Source of the DNA: Hylemonella gracilis str. Niagara R | GTDB taxonomy: Bacteria > Pseudomonadota > Gammaproteobacteria > Burkholderiales > Burkholderiaceae_C | NCBI RefSeq assembly: GCF_000600295.1 | Contig: NZ_JEMG01000001.1 | Coordinates: forward strand, 1,617,165 to 1,681,164 | Direction: 5' to 3' | DNA: 64,000 nucleotides | Notes under the pieces: model-generated | Seen by the model: only the letters and a program-made list of their open reading frames with translations | What the model was told of the DNA's origin: nothing | Database searches by the model: none | In this document: piece after piece, positions 57,269 through 64,000 of the stretch | Position numbering within the stretch: position 1 is the first letter of the stretch | Layout of the letters: the number at the start of each line of letters is the position of its first letter | Made by a program: the position numbers and the translations under genes

Positions 57269-58018
57269 ATGTCCGTGACCATGCGTCAAATGCTGGAAGC
57301 CGGTGTCCACTTCGGGCACCAAACCCGCTTCTGGAATCCCAAGATGGCCCCCTTCATCTTCGGCCATCGCAGCAAGATCCACATCATCAACCTGGAAAAA
57401 TCGCTGCCGATGTTCCAGGAGGCCGCGAAGTTCGCGAAGCAGCTGGCGGCCCGTCGCGGCACCATCCTGTTCGTGGGCACGAAGCGCACTGCTCGTGAAA
57501 TCGTCGCGGCCGAAGCGCAGCGCGCCGGCGTGCCGTACGTCGACCAGCGTTGGCTGGGCGGCATGCTGACCAACTTCAAGACGGTCAAGACTTCGCTCAA
57601 GCGCCTGAAGGACATGAAGGTCCAGCAGGAAGCCGGTCTGGACGCGATGTCGAAGAAGGAGCAACTGATGTTCCAGCGCGAACTCGAGAAGCTGGAAAAG
57701 GACATCGGCGGCATTCAGGACATGGCCACGCTGCCGGACGCGATTTTCGTGATCGACGTCGGCTACCACAAGATCGCCGTGGCCGAAGCCAAGAAGCTTG
57801 GCATTCCGCTGATCGGTGTGGTGGATTCCAACCACTCGCCCGAAGGCATCGACTACGTGATCCCCGGCAACGACGACTCCTCCAAGGCCGTCACCCTGTA
57901 CGCCCGCGGCATCGCCGACGCCATCCTCGAAGGCCGCGCCAACGCGGTGGAAGACGTGGTCAAGGCCGTGTCCGCCGAAGGCGACGACGAGTTCGTCGAG
58001 GTGGAAAACGCCGCCTGA
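57269..58018 (+). CDS. rpsB: 30S ribosomal protein S2
   Basis: 249 residues. Family landmarks: [52 protein letters not shown] and [22 protein letters not shown]. The ATG at 57269 is chosen because GGAG lies upstream and [12 protein letters not shown] is the family start. It heads the rpsB-tsf-pyrH-frr-uppS-cdsA-dxr-rseP series. Confidence 0.97.
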   Translation: MSVTMRQMLEAGVHFGHQTRFWNPKMAPFIFGHRSKIHIINLEKSLPMFQEAAKFAKQLAARRGTILFVGTKRTAREIVAAEAQRAGVPYVDQRWLGGMLTNFKTVKTSLKRLKDMKVQQEAGLDAMSKKEQLMFQRELEKLEKDIGGIQDMATLPDAIFVIDVGYHKIAVAEAKKLGIPLIGVVDSNHSPEGIDYVIPGNDDSSKAVTLYARGIADAILEGRANAVEDVVKAVSAEGDDEFVEVENAA

Positions 58019-58054
58019 TCGCAGGCCCTGCGCCCCTTTGCCAGGGACGGGAAG

Positions 58055-58081
58055 AAAGGGGCGTCTAGGCCCCTTTTTTTT
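58055..58081 (+). terminator. Intrinsic terminator between rpsB and tsf
   Basis: Arms AAAGGGGC (58055-58062) and GCCCCTTT (58069-58076) with a GTCTAG loop and a run of eight Ts. Since tsf follows after 47 bases without an obvious own promoter, it probably acts as a partial terminator that lowers tsf relative to rpsB. Confidence 0.8.
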
Positions 58082-58128
58082 AGCCCGGGATTGAATTGAA
58101 CCAAACGAATTGAAGACGGAGTAAACAA

Positions 58129-59025
58129 ATGGCTGCAATCACCGCAAGCATGGTCGCCGAACTGCGCGCCAAGACCGACGCCCCCATGATGGAATGCAAG
58201 AAGGCGCTGACCGAGGCCGATGGCGACATGGCCAAGGCCGAGGAAGTGCTGCGTGTCAAGCTGGGCACCAAGGCTGGCAAGGCCGCCTCGCGCGTGACCG
58301 CCGAAGGCGTGGTCGCTTCCGCCATCGAGGGCGGCGTGGGTTCGCTGATCGAGATCAACTGCGAAACCGACTTCGTGACCAAGAACGACAGTTTTCTGGC
58401 CCTGGCGAACGCCGCCGCCCAGCTGATCGTGAAGAACAACCCGGCCGACGTGGCTGCCCTGGGTGCCCTGGCCTACAGCCAGGACGGTTTCGGCCCCACA
58501 CTGGAAGACGTGCGCAAGGGCCTGATCGGCAAGATCGGCGAGAACATGAGCTTTCGCCGCTTCAAGCGTTTTGCGTCCGGCGCCAAGCTGGCCTCCTACC
58601 TTCATGGCACGCGCATCGGCGTGGTCGTGGAGTTTGACGGCGACGAGGTCGCCGCCAAGGATGTGGCCATGCACGTCGCCGCCATGAAGCCGGTGGCCTT
58701 GACCTCCGCCGATGTGCCAGCCGCGCTGATCGAAACCGAGCGCCGCGTCGCTTCCGAGAAGGCTGCTGAGTCCGGCAAGCCCGCCGATATCGTGGCCAAG
58801 ATGGTCGAGGGCTCGGTGCAGAAGTACCTGAAGGAGGTTTCGCTGTTCGACCAAGTCTTCGTGAAGGCTGCGGATGGCAAGCAAACTGTCGGCGCCTACG
58901 TCAAGAGCAAGAACACCAGCATCAAGGGTTTCACGCTCTACGTGGTGGGCGAAGGCATCGAGAAGAAAGTGGACGATTTCGCCGCTGAAGTGGCTGCCCA
59001 GGTGGCCGCCGCCAAGCAGGCTTGA
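58129..59025 (+). CDS. tsf: Elongation factor Ts
   Basis: 298 residues. The N-terminal UBA-like domain has [19 protein letters not shown]; the core carries TDFVTKND, which contacts EF-Tu. It exchanges GDP for GTP on EF-Tu. A GGAG site precedes the ATG. Order after rpsB is standard. Confidence 0.97.
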   Translation: MAAITASMVAELRAKTDAPMMECKKALTEADGDMAKAEEVLRVKLGTKAGKAASRVTAEGVVASAIEGGVGSLIEINCETDFVTKNDSFLALANAAAQLIVKNNPADVAALGALAYSQDGFGPTLEDVRKGLIGKIGENMSFRRFKRFASGAKLASYLHGTRIGVVVEFDGDEVAAKDVAMHVAAMKPVALTSADVPAALIETERRVASEKAAESGKPADIVAKMVEGSVQKYLKEVSLFDQVFVKAADGKQTVGAYVKSKNTSIKGFTLYVVGEGIEKKVDDFAAEVAAQVAAAKQA

Positions 59026-59143
59026 TGCACCTGTGACCCAGTGCCATCTGCCGCCGCGCTAAGGGCCCGGCAGCGGATGGCAGCCGGTTGAAATCCGGTA
59101 AATTCCTGTTCGCTCCCGCCTCTTTTCCTTTTTGGAGACTCGC

Positions 59144-59866
59144 ATGTCCACCCCGCAGCCGGCCCACAAGCGCATCCTGCTCAAGCTGTCCGGTGAGGCC
59201 CTGATGGGGGACGATGCCTTCGGCATCAACCATGCCACCATCGTGCGCATGGTCGAGGAGGTGGCCGAGGTCACGCGCATGGGCGTGGAGGTCGCCGTAG
59301 TGATCGGTGGAGGCAACATTTTCCGCGGTGTCGCTGGCGGCTCGGTCGGCATGGACCGGGCCACCGCCGATTACATGGGCATGTTGGCGACCGTGATGAA
59401 CGCGTTGGCCCTTGCCGATACCATGAACAAGGCTGGCCTGACGGCCCGCGTGATGTCCGCGATCGGCATCGAGCAGGTGGTGGAGCCCTATGTGCGACCC
59501 AAGGCCCTGCAGTACCTCGAGGAAGGCAAGGTCGTGATCTTCGCGGCTGGCACGGGCAATCCCTTCTTCACGACCGACACGGCGGCGGCCTTGCGGGGTG
59601 CGGAGATTGGCGCCGAGGTGGTGCTCAAGGCCACCAAGGTCGATGGCGTCTATACCGCCGACCCCAACAAAGACAAAAGCGCAACGCGCTACAGTCGCCT
59701 GTCCTTCGACGAGGCCATCCAACGCAATCTGGGCATCATGGACGCGACGGCCTTTGCCCTCTGCCGTGACCAGAAGTTGCCGATCAAGGTGTTCTCGATC
59801 TTCAAGCATGGCGCGCTCAAGCGCGTGGTGCTGGGCGAGGACGAAGGCACCTTGGTCAGTGTTTGA
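59144..59866 (+). CDS. pyrH: Uridylate kinase
   Basis: 240 residues of the amino acid kinase fold, forming hexamers that convert UMP to [27 protein letters not shown] and [12 protein letters not shown] are diagnostic. The ATG at 59144 follows TTGGAG at a good distance; an upstream TTG at 59132 would overlap that site and is rejected. Confidence 0.97.
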   Translation: MSTPQPAHKRILLKLSGEALMGDDAFGINHATIVRMVEEVAEVTRMGVEVAVVIGGGNIFRGVAGGSVGMDRATADYMGMLATVMNALALADTMNKAGLTARVMSAIGIEQVVEPYVRPKALQYLEEGKVVIFAAGTGNPFFTTDTAAALRGAEIGAEVVLKATKVDGVYTADPNKDKSATRYSRLSFDEAIQRNLGIMDATAFALCRDQKLPIKVFSIFKHGALKRVVLGEDEGTLVSV

Positions 59867-59939
59867 GACCGACGTCGCCAGTCGACCCTTCGCCCCTTTC
59901 CCCGTTCCGATTTTTCGCCTGTTCGTGCAGGAGCCCCAC

Positions 59940-60503
59940 ATGACCACGATCGCAGACATCAAGAAAAACGTCGAAAGCAAGATGGACCAGTCCATCGAAG
60001 CACTCAAGAACAACCTGTCCAAGATCCGTACTGGCCGCGCCAACCCCGCGCTGCTGGACGCCGTGCAGGTGGAGTACTACGGCTCCATGGTGCCGCTGAG
60101 CCAGGTGGCCAACGTGGCCCTGCTGGACGCGCGCACCATCAGCGTTCAACCCTGGGAAAAGGGCATGGGCGCCAAGATCGAAAAAGCCATCCGTGAGAGT
60201 GACCTGGGTCTGAACCCAGCGTCCATGGGCGACCTGATCCGCGTGCCCATGCCGCCGATGAGCGAGGAGCGTCGCAAGGAGATGACCAAGCTCGTGCGCA
60301 ACGAAGGCGAAGCCGCCAAGATCGCCGTGCGCAACCTGCGTCGTGACGCCAACGAGGCTGTCAAGAAGTTGGTCAAGGACAAGACGGCTTCCGAGGACGA
60401 CCAGAAACGTGCCGAGGCCGACATTCAGAAGTTCACGGACAAGCATGTCGCCACCATCGATCAACTGGTCGCGGCCAAGGAACAAGAGGTGATGGCCGTC
60501 TGA
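59940..60503 (+). CDS. frr: Ribosome recycling factor
   Basis: 187 residues. It starts [20 protein letters not shown], then [15 protein letters not shown] and the loop [17 protein letters not shown]. With EF-G it splits post-termination ribosomes. CAGGAG lies upstream; the ATG spans the line at 59940. It follows pyrH by 73 bases. Confidence 0.97.
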   Translation: MTTIADIKKNVESKMDQSIEALKNNLSKIRTGRANPALLDAVQVEYYGSMVPLSQVANVALLDARTISVQPWEKGMGAKIEKAIRESDLGLNPASMGDLIRVPMPPMSEERRKEMTKLVRNEGEAAKIAVRNLRRDANEAVKKLVKDKTASEDDQKRAEADIQKFTDKHVATIDQLVAAKEQEVMAV

Positions 60504-60538
60504 TCGGCGGTTGTCCCCTGTTTCTGCATCACACGCGC

Positions 60539-61300
60539 ATGAAGGCCAACCCGACCTCAGACCCGTCCCGTGTCGTGCCCGCGCACATCGCCATCGTCAT
60601 GGATGGCAACGGACGCTGGGCCACTCGGCGGCTGCTGCCCCGCCTGGCAGGGCACCGCCAGGGCATGGAAAGCCTGCGCCGCTGCATGCGGGCCTGCCTG
60701 GAACGCGGTGTGGCCGTGCTCACGGTATTCGCCTTTTCCTCCGAGAACTGGAACCGGCCGACCGAAGAGGTGTCTGGCCTGATGGAGTTGCTGGCGGGCG
60801 CCTTGGCCAAGGAGGTGCCACAGATGCATGCCGATGGCGTGCGCGTGTACTTCGTGGGCGAGCGTGAAACCCTCTCGGAAAAGGTGCGTGCCGGGCTGAC
60901 GGCGGCCGAGCAGGCGACGGCCGGCAATGACCGTCTGGTGCTCAATGTCTGCTTCAACTATGGCGGCCGCTGGGATCTGGTCCAGGCGGCAGCCAAGCTC
61001 GCGCAGGCCCAGGTCGACATCACCGAGGCTTCGCTGGCCGGTGCCCTCGCGCTGTCGCATGTGCCTGATCCTGATCTGCTGATCCGCACCGGCGGTGAGC
61101 TGCGGCTTTCCAATTTCCTGCTCTGGCAGGCGGCGTACGCCGAGCTGTATTTCAGCGAGATGCTTTGGCCCGACTTTGACGAAGCGGAGTTGGATCGCGC
61201 CCTGGCCGCGTACTCGAAACGCGAGCGACGGTATGGACGCGTGCCGGTGCAGCCGTCGTCACCTACGGCGTCTGGTCCGCGACCGACCCAGGCGGCTTGA
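60539..61300 (+). CDS. uppS: Isoprenyl (undecaprenyl) diphosphate synthase
   Basis: 253 residues of the cis-prenyltransferase family. The catalytic Asp22 lies in VMDGNGRWATRRL; FAFSSENWNRP and the C-terminal DLLIRTGGELRLSNFLLWQ are diagnostic. It makes the C55 lipid carrier for peptidoglycan and LPS. The ribosome site before the ATG is weak, hinting at coupling to frr 35 bases upstream. The Pro/Ser/Thr-rich tail is variable. Confidence 0.96.
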   Translation: MKANPTSDPSRVVPAHIAIVMDGNGRWATRRLLPRLAGHRQGMESLRRCMRACLERGVAVLTVFAFSSENWNRPTEEVSGLMELLAGALAKEVPQMHADGVRVYFVGERETLSEKVRAGLTAAEQATAGNDRLVLNVCFNYGGRWDLVQAAAKLAQAQVDITEASLAGALALSHVPDPDLLIRTGGELRLSNFLLWQAAYAELYFSEMLWPDFDEAELDRALAAYSKRERRYGRVPVQPSSPTASGPRPTQAA

Positions 61301-61372
61301 AGCGCTGGGCGTGATGCAATCCCCCCGAACTCTGTCGGAGTCGGCAACATAGCAGTCAGGAGATTCGGACCC

Positions 61373-62242
61373 ATGCTCAAGCAACGCGTCATCACCGCCA
61401 TCGTCCTTCTGGCCCTGCTGCTGCCGGCGTTATTCCATCCTGACACCACCTATTGGCGCCTGGCGGCGCTGCTGCTGATCGCCGGTGGCGCCTGGGAATG
61501 GGGGCGCTTGAATGACCCGAGGCAAGAACGCATGGGGCGGTTGACCTGGCTTGGTGTCCTGCTTTGCTTGCTCGCTTGTGTGCTCAGCTGGGCCAGGGGC
61601 TGGTTGGAGGTGCCACCGATCTGGGCCTGGACCCTGGGTGGCCTGCTTTGGGTGCTGGTGGGCGTGGCCTTGTTGCGCGCGGGGGTGGCACGTTGGGCAT
61701 CCCTGCCCCGCGCCTTGCGTCTGATCGGTGGTTGGGCCGCGCTGTGGCTGACCTGGCTGGCCGTTGTGCGGGCGCGTGAGTTGGGCATTGCTTTCTTGTT
61801 GTCCGTGCTCGTGCTGGTCTGGGTGGCCGACATCGCGGCCTATTTCGCCGGCAAGGCGTTTGGTGGCCGTTTCGTGCGCCAACGACTCGCGCCCAGCATC
61901 AGTCCGAACAAAAGCTGGGAAGGGGCCTGGGGCGGCTTACTGGGGGTCTTTGTGCTGTCCCTGGCCTGGCTGGCGCTTGAACGCTCCGGAGTGCTGCCTG
62001 GTCCCAGCTTGTACGGCGCGCTGGGTGGATCAAGCGCGGGCGCGGTGGGGCTGGCCCTCGCGCTGATTTTTCTGACGGCGATGAGTATCGTCGGTGATCT
62101 GGTCGAATCCCTGGTCAAGCGCAGCGCGGGCATGAAAGACAGCAGTGGCCTGCTGCCCGGCCATGGTGGCGTGCTGGACCGCGTCGACGCACTCCTGCCC
62201 ACCTTGCCACTGGCCCTGATGCTGCAGAGCCTTGCTCACTGA
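61373..62242 (+). CDS. cdsA: Phosphatidate cytidylyltransferase
   Basis: 289 residues with about eight predicted membrane helices. The C-terminal signature SIVGDLVESLVKRSAGMKDS then LLPGHGGVLDRVDALLP is the CDP-alcohol synthase motif that binds metal and CTP. It makes CDP-diacylglycerol for all phospholipids. CAGGAG lies 10 bases before the ATG. Confidence 0.97.
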   Translation: MLKQRVITAIVLLALLLPALFHPDTTYWRLAALLLIAGGAWEWGRLNDPRQERMGRLTWLGVLLCLLACVLSWARGWLEVPPIWAWTLGGLLWVLVGVALLRAGVARWASLPRALRLIGGWAALWLTWLAVVRARELGIAFLLSVLVLVWVADIAAYFAGKAFGGRFVRQRLAPSISPNKSWEGAWGGLLGVFVLSLAWLALERSGVLPGPSLYGALGGSSAGAVGLALALIFLTAMSIVGDLVESLVKRSAGMKDSSGLLPGHGGVLDRVDALLPTLPLALMLQSLAH

Positions 62243-62272
62243 GCCTCGGCGGCGAATAGAACCTCCTGAATC

Positions 62273-63481
62273 ATGACCAAGCAACGCGTCGCCGTCCTCG
62301 GCTCCACCGGGTCCATCGGCGTCAACACGCTCGACGTCCTGGCACGTCATCCTGACCGGTTCGAGGTCTACGCCTTGACCGCCGCCAGCCGGGTGGACGA
62401 GATGCTGGCCCAGTGCGCGCGGTTTGCGCCGCGTTATGCCACCATGGCCGATCCGGTGGCTTGTCGGATGTTGGCCGACAGAATCAAGGCGGAGGGTTTG
62501 TCCACGCAAGTGCTGAGTGGCGACGAAGCCTTGTGCCAGATTGCCGCGCATGAAGAGGTGGATGTGGTCATGGCTGCCATCGTGGGCGCGGCCGGCCTGG
62601 CACCCTGTCTGGCGGCGGCGCGCGCGGGCAAGCGTTTGTTGCTGGCCAACAAGGAGGCCATCGTTGTTGGTGGCGCCTTGTTCATGGACGCGGTGCGCGA
62701 GGGCGGGGCGCTTTTGTTGCCTATCGACAGTGAACATTCGGCCATCTTCCAGTGTCTGCCCGAGGACCGCGCGACCTGGTCGCAGCGTGTGGACCATATC
62801 CTGCTGACTTCCTCGGGCGGGCCTTTTCGCGAGCGCGACCCGGCCACTTTTTCTGCGGTGACGCCTGAGCAGGCGGTGGCGCATCCCAACTTCGCGATGG
62901 GACGCAAGATTTCCGTTGATTCCGCCACCATGATGAACAAGGCGCTGGAGGTGATCGAGGCCAAATGGTTGTTCGATCTTGCACCTGAACAGGTTCGCGT
63001 CTTGGTTCACCCGCAGCAGATCGTCCACTCGATGGTGGTGTGTCGCGACAATTCGGTGCTGGCCCAGCTCGGCACACCGGACATGCGAGTACCCATCGCC
63101 TACGGCTTGTCTTTTCCAGAGCGGATCGAGTCAGGCGCGGCGGCGCTTGATTTCGCGCGACTCGCCGCGGGTCTGAGTTTCCAGGCGCCCGACCACGCCC
63201 GCTATCCGGGCCTCGCGCTGGCTTGGGAGACTTTGCGGGCGCCGGCCGGCTCCACGGCCGTGCTCAATGCGGCCAACGAGGTCGCGGTGGCGGCATTTCT
63301 GGACCGGCGCATCCGTTTCGACCAGATCCACGCAGTGAACTTTTCGGTGCTTGACGGCATCACACCCGGATTGTCCGCCACCGCTCCCCCGGCTGCGCTG
63401 CAAGACCTATTGGCCCTGGACGCGCAAGCGCGTGCCGTGGCCGAGCAGTGCGTGCGGCGCCTGTCCCTGCAGGCTGCCTGA
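62273..63481 (+). CDS. dxr: 1-deoxy-D-xylulose 5-phosphate reductoisomerase
   Basis: 402 residues. The NADPH-binding motif VLGSTGSIGVNTLDV is at the N-terminus; the metal/substrate region LLPIDSEHSAIFQCL and ASSGGPFRE-like TSSGGPFRERD follow, with MGRKISVDSATMMNKALE. It makes MEP, the first committed step of the non-mevalonate isoprenoid pathway feeding UppS. It follows cdsA by 30 bases. Confidence 0.97.
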   Translation: MTKQRVAVLGSTGSIGVNTLDVLARHPDRFEVYALTAASRVDEMLAQCARFAPRYATMADPVACRMLADRIKAEGLSTQVLSGDEALCQIAAHEEVDVVMAAIVGAAGLAPCLAAARAGKRLLLANKEAIVVGGALFMDAVREGGALLLPIDSEHSAIFQCLPEDRATWSQRVDHILLTSSGGPFRERDPATFSAVTPEQAVAHPNFAMGRKISVDSATMMNKALEVIEAKWLFDLAPEQVRVLVHPQQIVHSMVVCRDNSVLAQLGTPDMRVPIAYGLSFPERIESGAAALDFARLAAGLSFQAPDHARYPGLALAWETLRAPAGSTAVLNAANEVAVAAFLDRRIRFDQIHAVNFSVLDGITPGLSATAPPAALQDLLALDAQARAVAEQCVRRLSLQAA

Positions 63482-63492
63482 AGGAATCTATC

Positions 63493-64000
63493 GTGTTGAC
63501 GATCGCCGCTTTTGTTCTTGCCCTGAGCTTGCTGATCGCCATCCATGAATACGGTCACTACCGCATGGCGGTGGCCTGTGGCGTGAAGGTACTGCGCTTT
63601 TCGATTGGTTTTGGCCCGGTTCTGCTGCGCTGGACCTCGCAAAAATCTGGCACGGAATTCGCGCTCAGCGCCTTGCCGCTCGGTGGCTACGTGAAGATGC
63701 TGGACGAGCGTGAAGCGCCTGTGGCCACGCAGGAGCGTCACCGGGCGTTCAATGTCCAACCGCTGCGATCGCGCGTGCTGATCGTCGCGGCGGGGCCGTT
63801 GGCCAACCTCGGTCTGGCCGTGCTGCTTTACGCCGTGCTCAATTGGGGCGGTGTGCAGATGGCCGTACCTGTGCTGGGCATGCCGGTGCCGGGCTCGATC
63901 GCAGAGCAGGCCGGTGTCGTTGGTGGCGAGCGGGTGTCCCGTGCCGGTTTCGATGCGCCAGACCTCGCACCCGATGACTTGCAATCCGTGCGATCGTTCG
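63493..64000 (+). CDS. rseP: Site-2 metalloprotease RseP, N-terminal part
   Basis: The first 169 residues of the intramembrane zinc protease that cleaves RseA-type anti-sigma factors and leftover signal peptides. The active site HEYGH (residues 18-22) lies in the first membrane helix; FSIGFGP and LGGYVKMLDE follow, then a second helix (about 95-118) and the beginning of a PDZ domain. The start is GTG at 63493 after AAGGA, 11 bases behind dxr. The gene runs off the window end. Confidence 0.95.
   Translation, partial: MLTIAAFVLALSLLIAIHEYGHYRMAVACGVKVLRFSIGFGPVLLRWTSQKSGTEFALSALPLGGYVKMLDEREAPVATQERHRAFNVQPLRSRVLIVAAGPLANLGLAVLLYAVLNWGGVQMAVPVLGMPVPGSIAEQAGVVGGERVSRAGFDAPDLAPDDLQSVRSF

Overview
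The window is a high-GC, gene-dense chromosomal segment of a betaproteobacterium, most likely Burkholderiales and probably Comamonadaceae. This rests on gene order (tig-clpP-clpX-lon; exbB-exbD-lpxK-Trm112-kdsB-adk; rpsB-tsf-pyrH-frr-uppS-cdsA-dxr-rseP), on the short H-NS type protein, on the monomeric isocitrate dehydrogenase, and on the LexA and HpnC types. I see no phage, insertion sequence, integrase, CRISPR array or plasmid function. Nearly all of the window is core chromosome.

Layout. 1-3639: end of a branched-chain-type ABC importer (livM partial, livG, livF) leading into an aldehyde dehydrogenase. 3797-5676: a short-chain dehydrogenase and a LysR regulator, divergent around a clear palindromic operator. 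5720-11027: an hpnC-type squalene synthase homologue, divergent from a two-gene RND efflux operon (adaptor lipoprotein plus pump) with a recognisable promoter and operator. 11200-18118: proteostasis block tig, clpP, clpX, lon, with five tRNA genes around it (Leu-TAG before; Gly, Cys, Gly, Leu-TAA after). 18141-20147: a conserved-looking unknown protein and an HD-GYP phosphodiesterase. 20218-27945 (minus strand): a glutathione transferase and a fatty-acid/acyl-CoA catabolic run: acyl-CoA dehydrogenase, APH-like kinase, Crp-type regulator, enoyl-CoA hydratase, 3-hydroxyacyl-CoA dehydrogenase, then a D-2-hydroxyacid dehydrogenase. 28073-31109: lexA with a small gene behind it and two SOS boxes in front, divergent from an asparaginase/membrane protein/HHGW-protein set. 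31166-33230: an MFS transporter and an H-NS family gene. 33403-37512 (minus): ExbB/ExbD energy transduction and lipid A/KDO genes plus adk. 38052-44208: xseA, sodB, icd and a chemoreceptor. 44352-48380: a DUF192 protein, clpS-clpA, and two identical tRNA-Leu(CAG) genes. 48400-57022: rnr, then on the minus strand NAD(P)HX repair, a metallo-beta-lactamase-fold hydrolase, an HDOD protein, a D-amino acid dehydrogenase and an amidase. 57269-64000: the translation/isoprenoid/phospholipid operon from rpsB to the 5' part of rseP.

The genes form coherent working groups. Protein quality control (trigger factor, ClpXP, Lon, ClpSA, RseP) is unusually well represented. Envelope building is covered by uppS, cdsA, lpxK, kdsB and the isoprenoid enzyme dxr. 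I did not find a convincing wholly new system. The best lead is the acyl-CoA dehydrogenase plus APH-like kinase pair embedded with beta-oxidation enzymes, which matches the logic of 4-hydroxyacyl-CoA phosphorylation/elimination (ACAD10/11 and LvaA/LvaC type). The next best are the small gene behind lexA and several palindromic control sites listed below.
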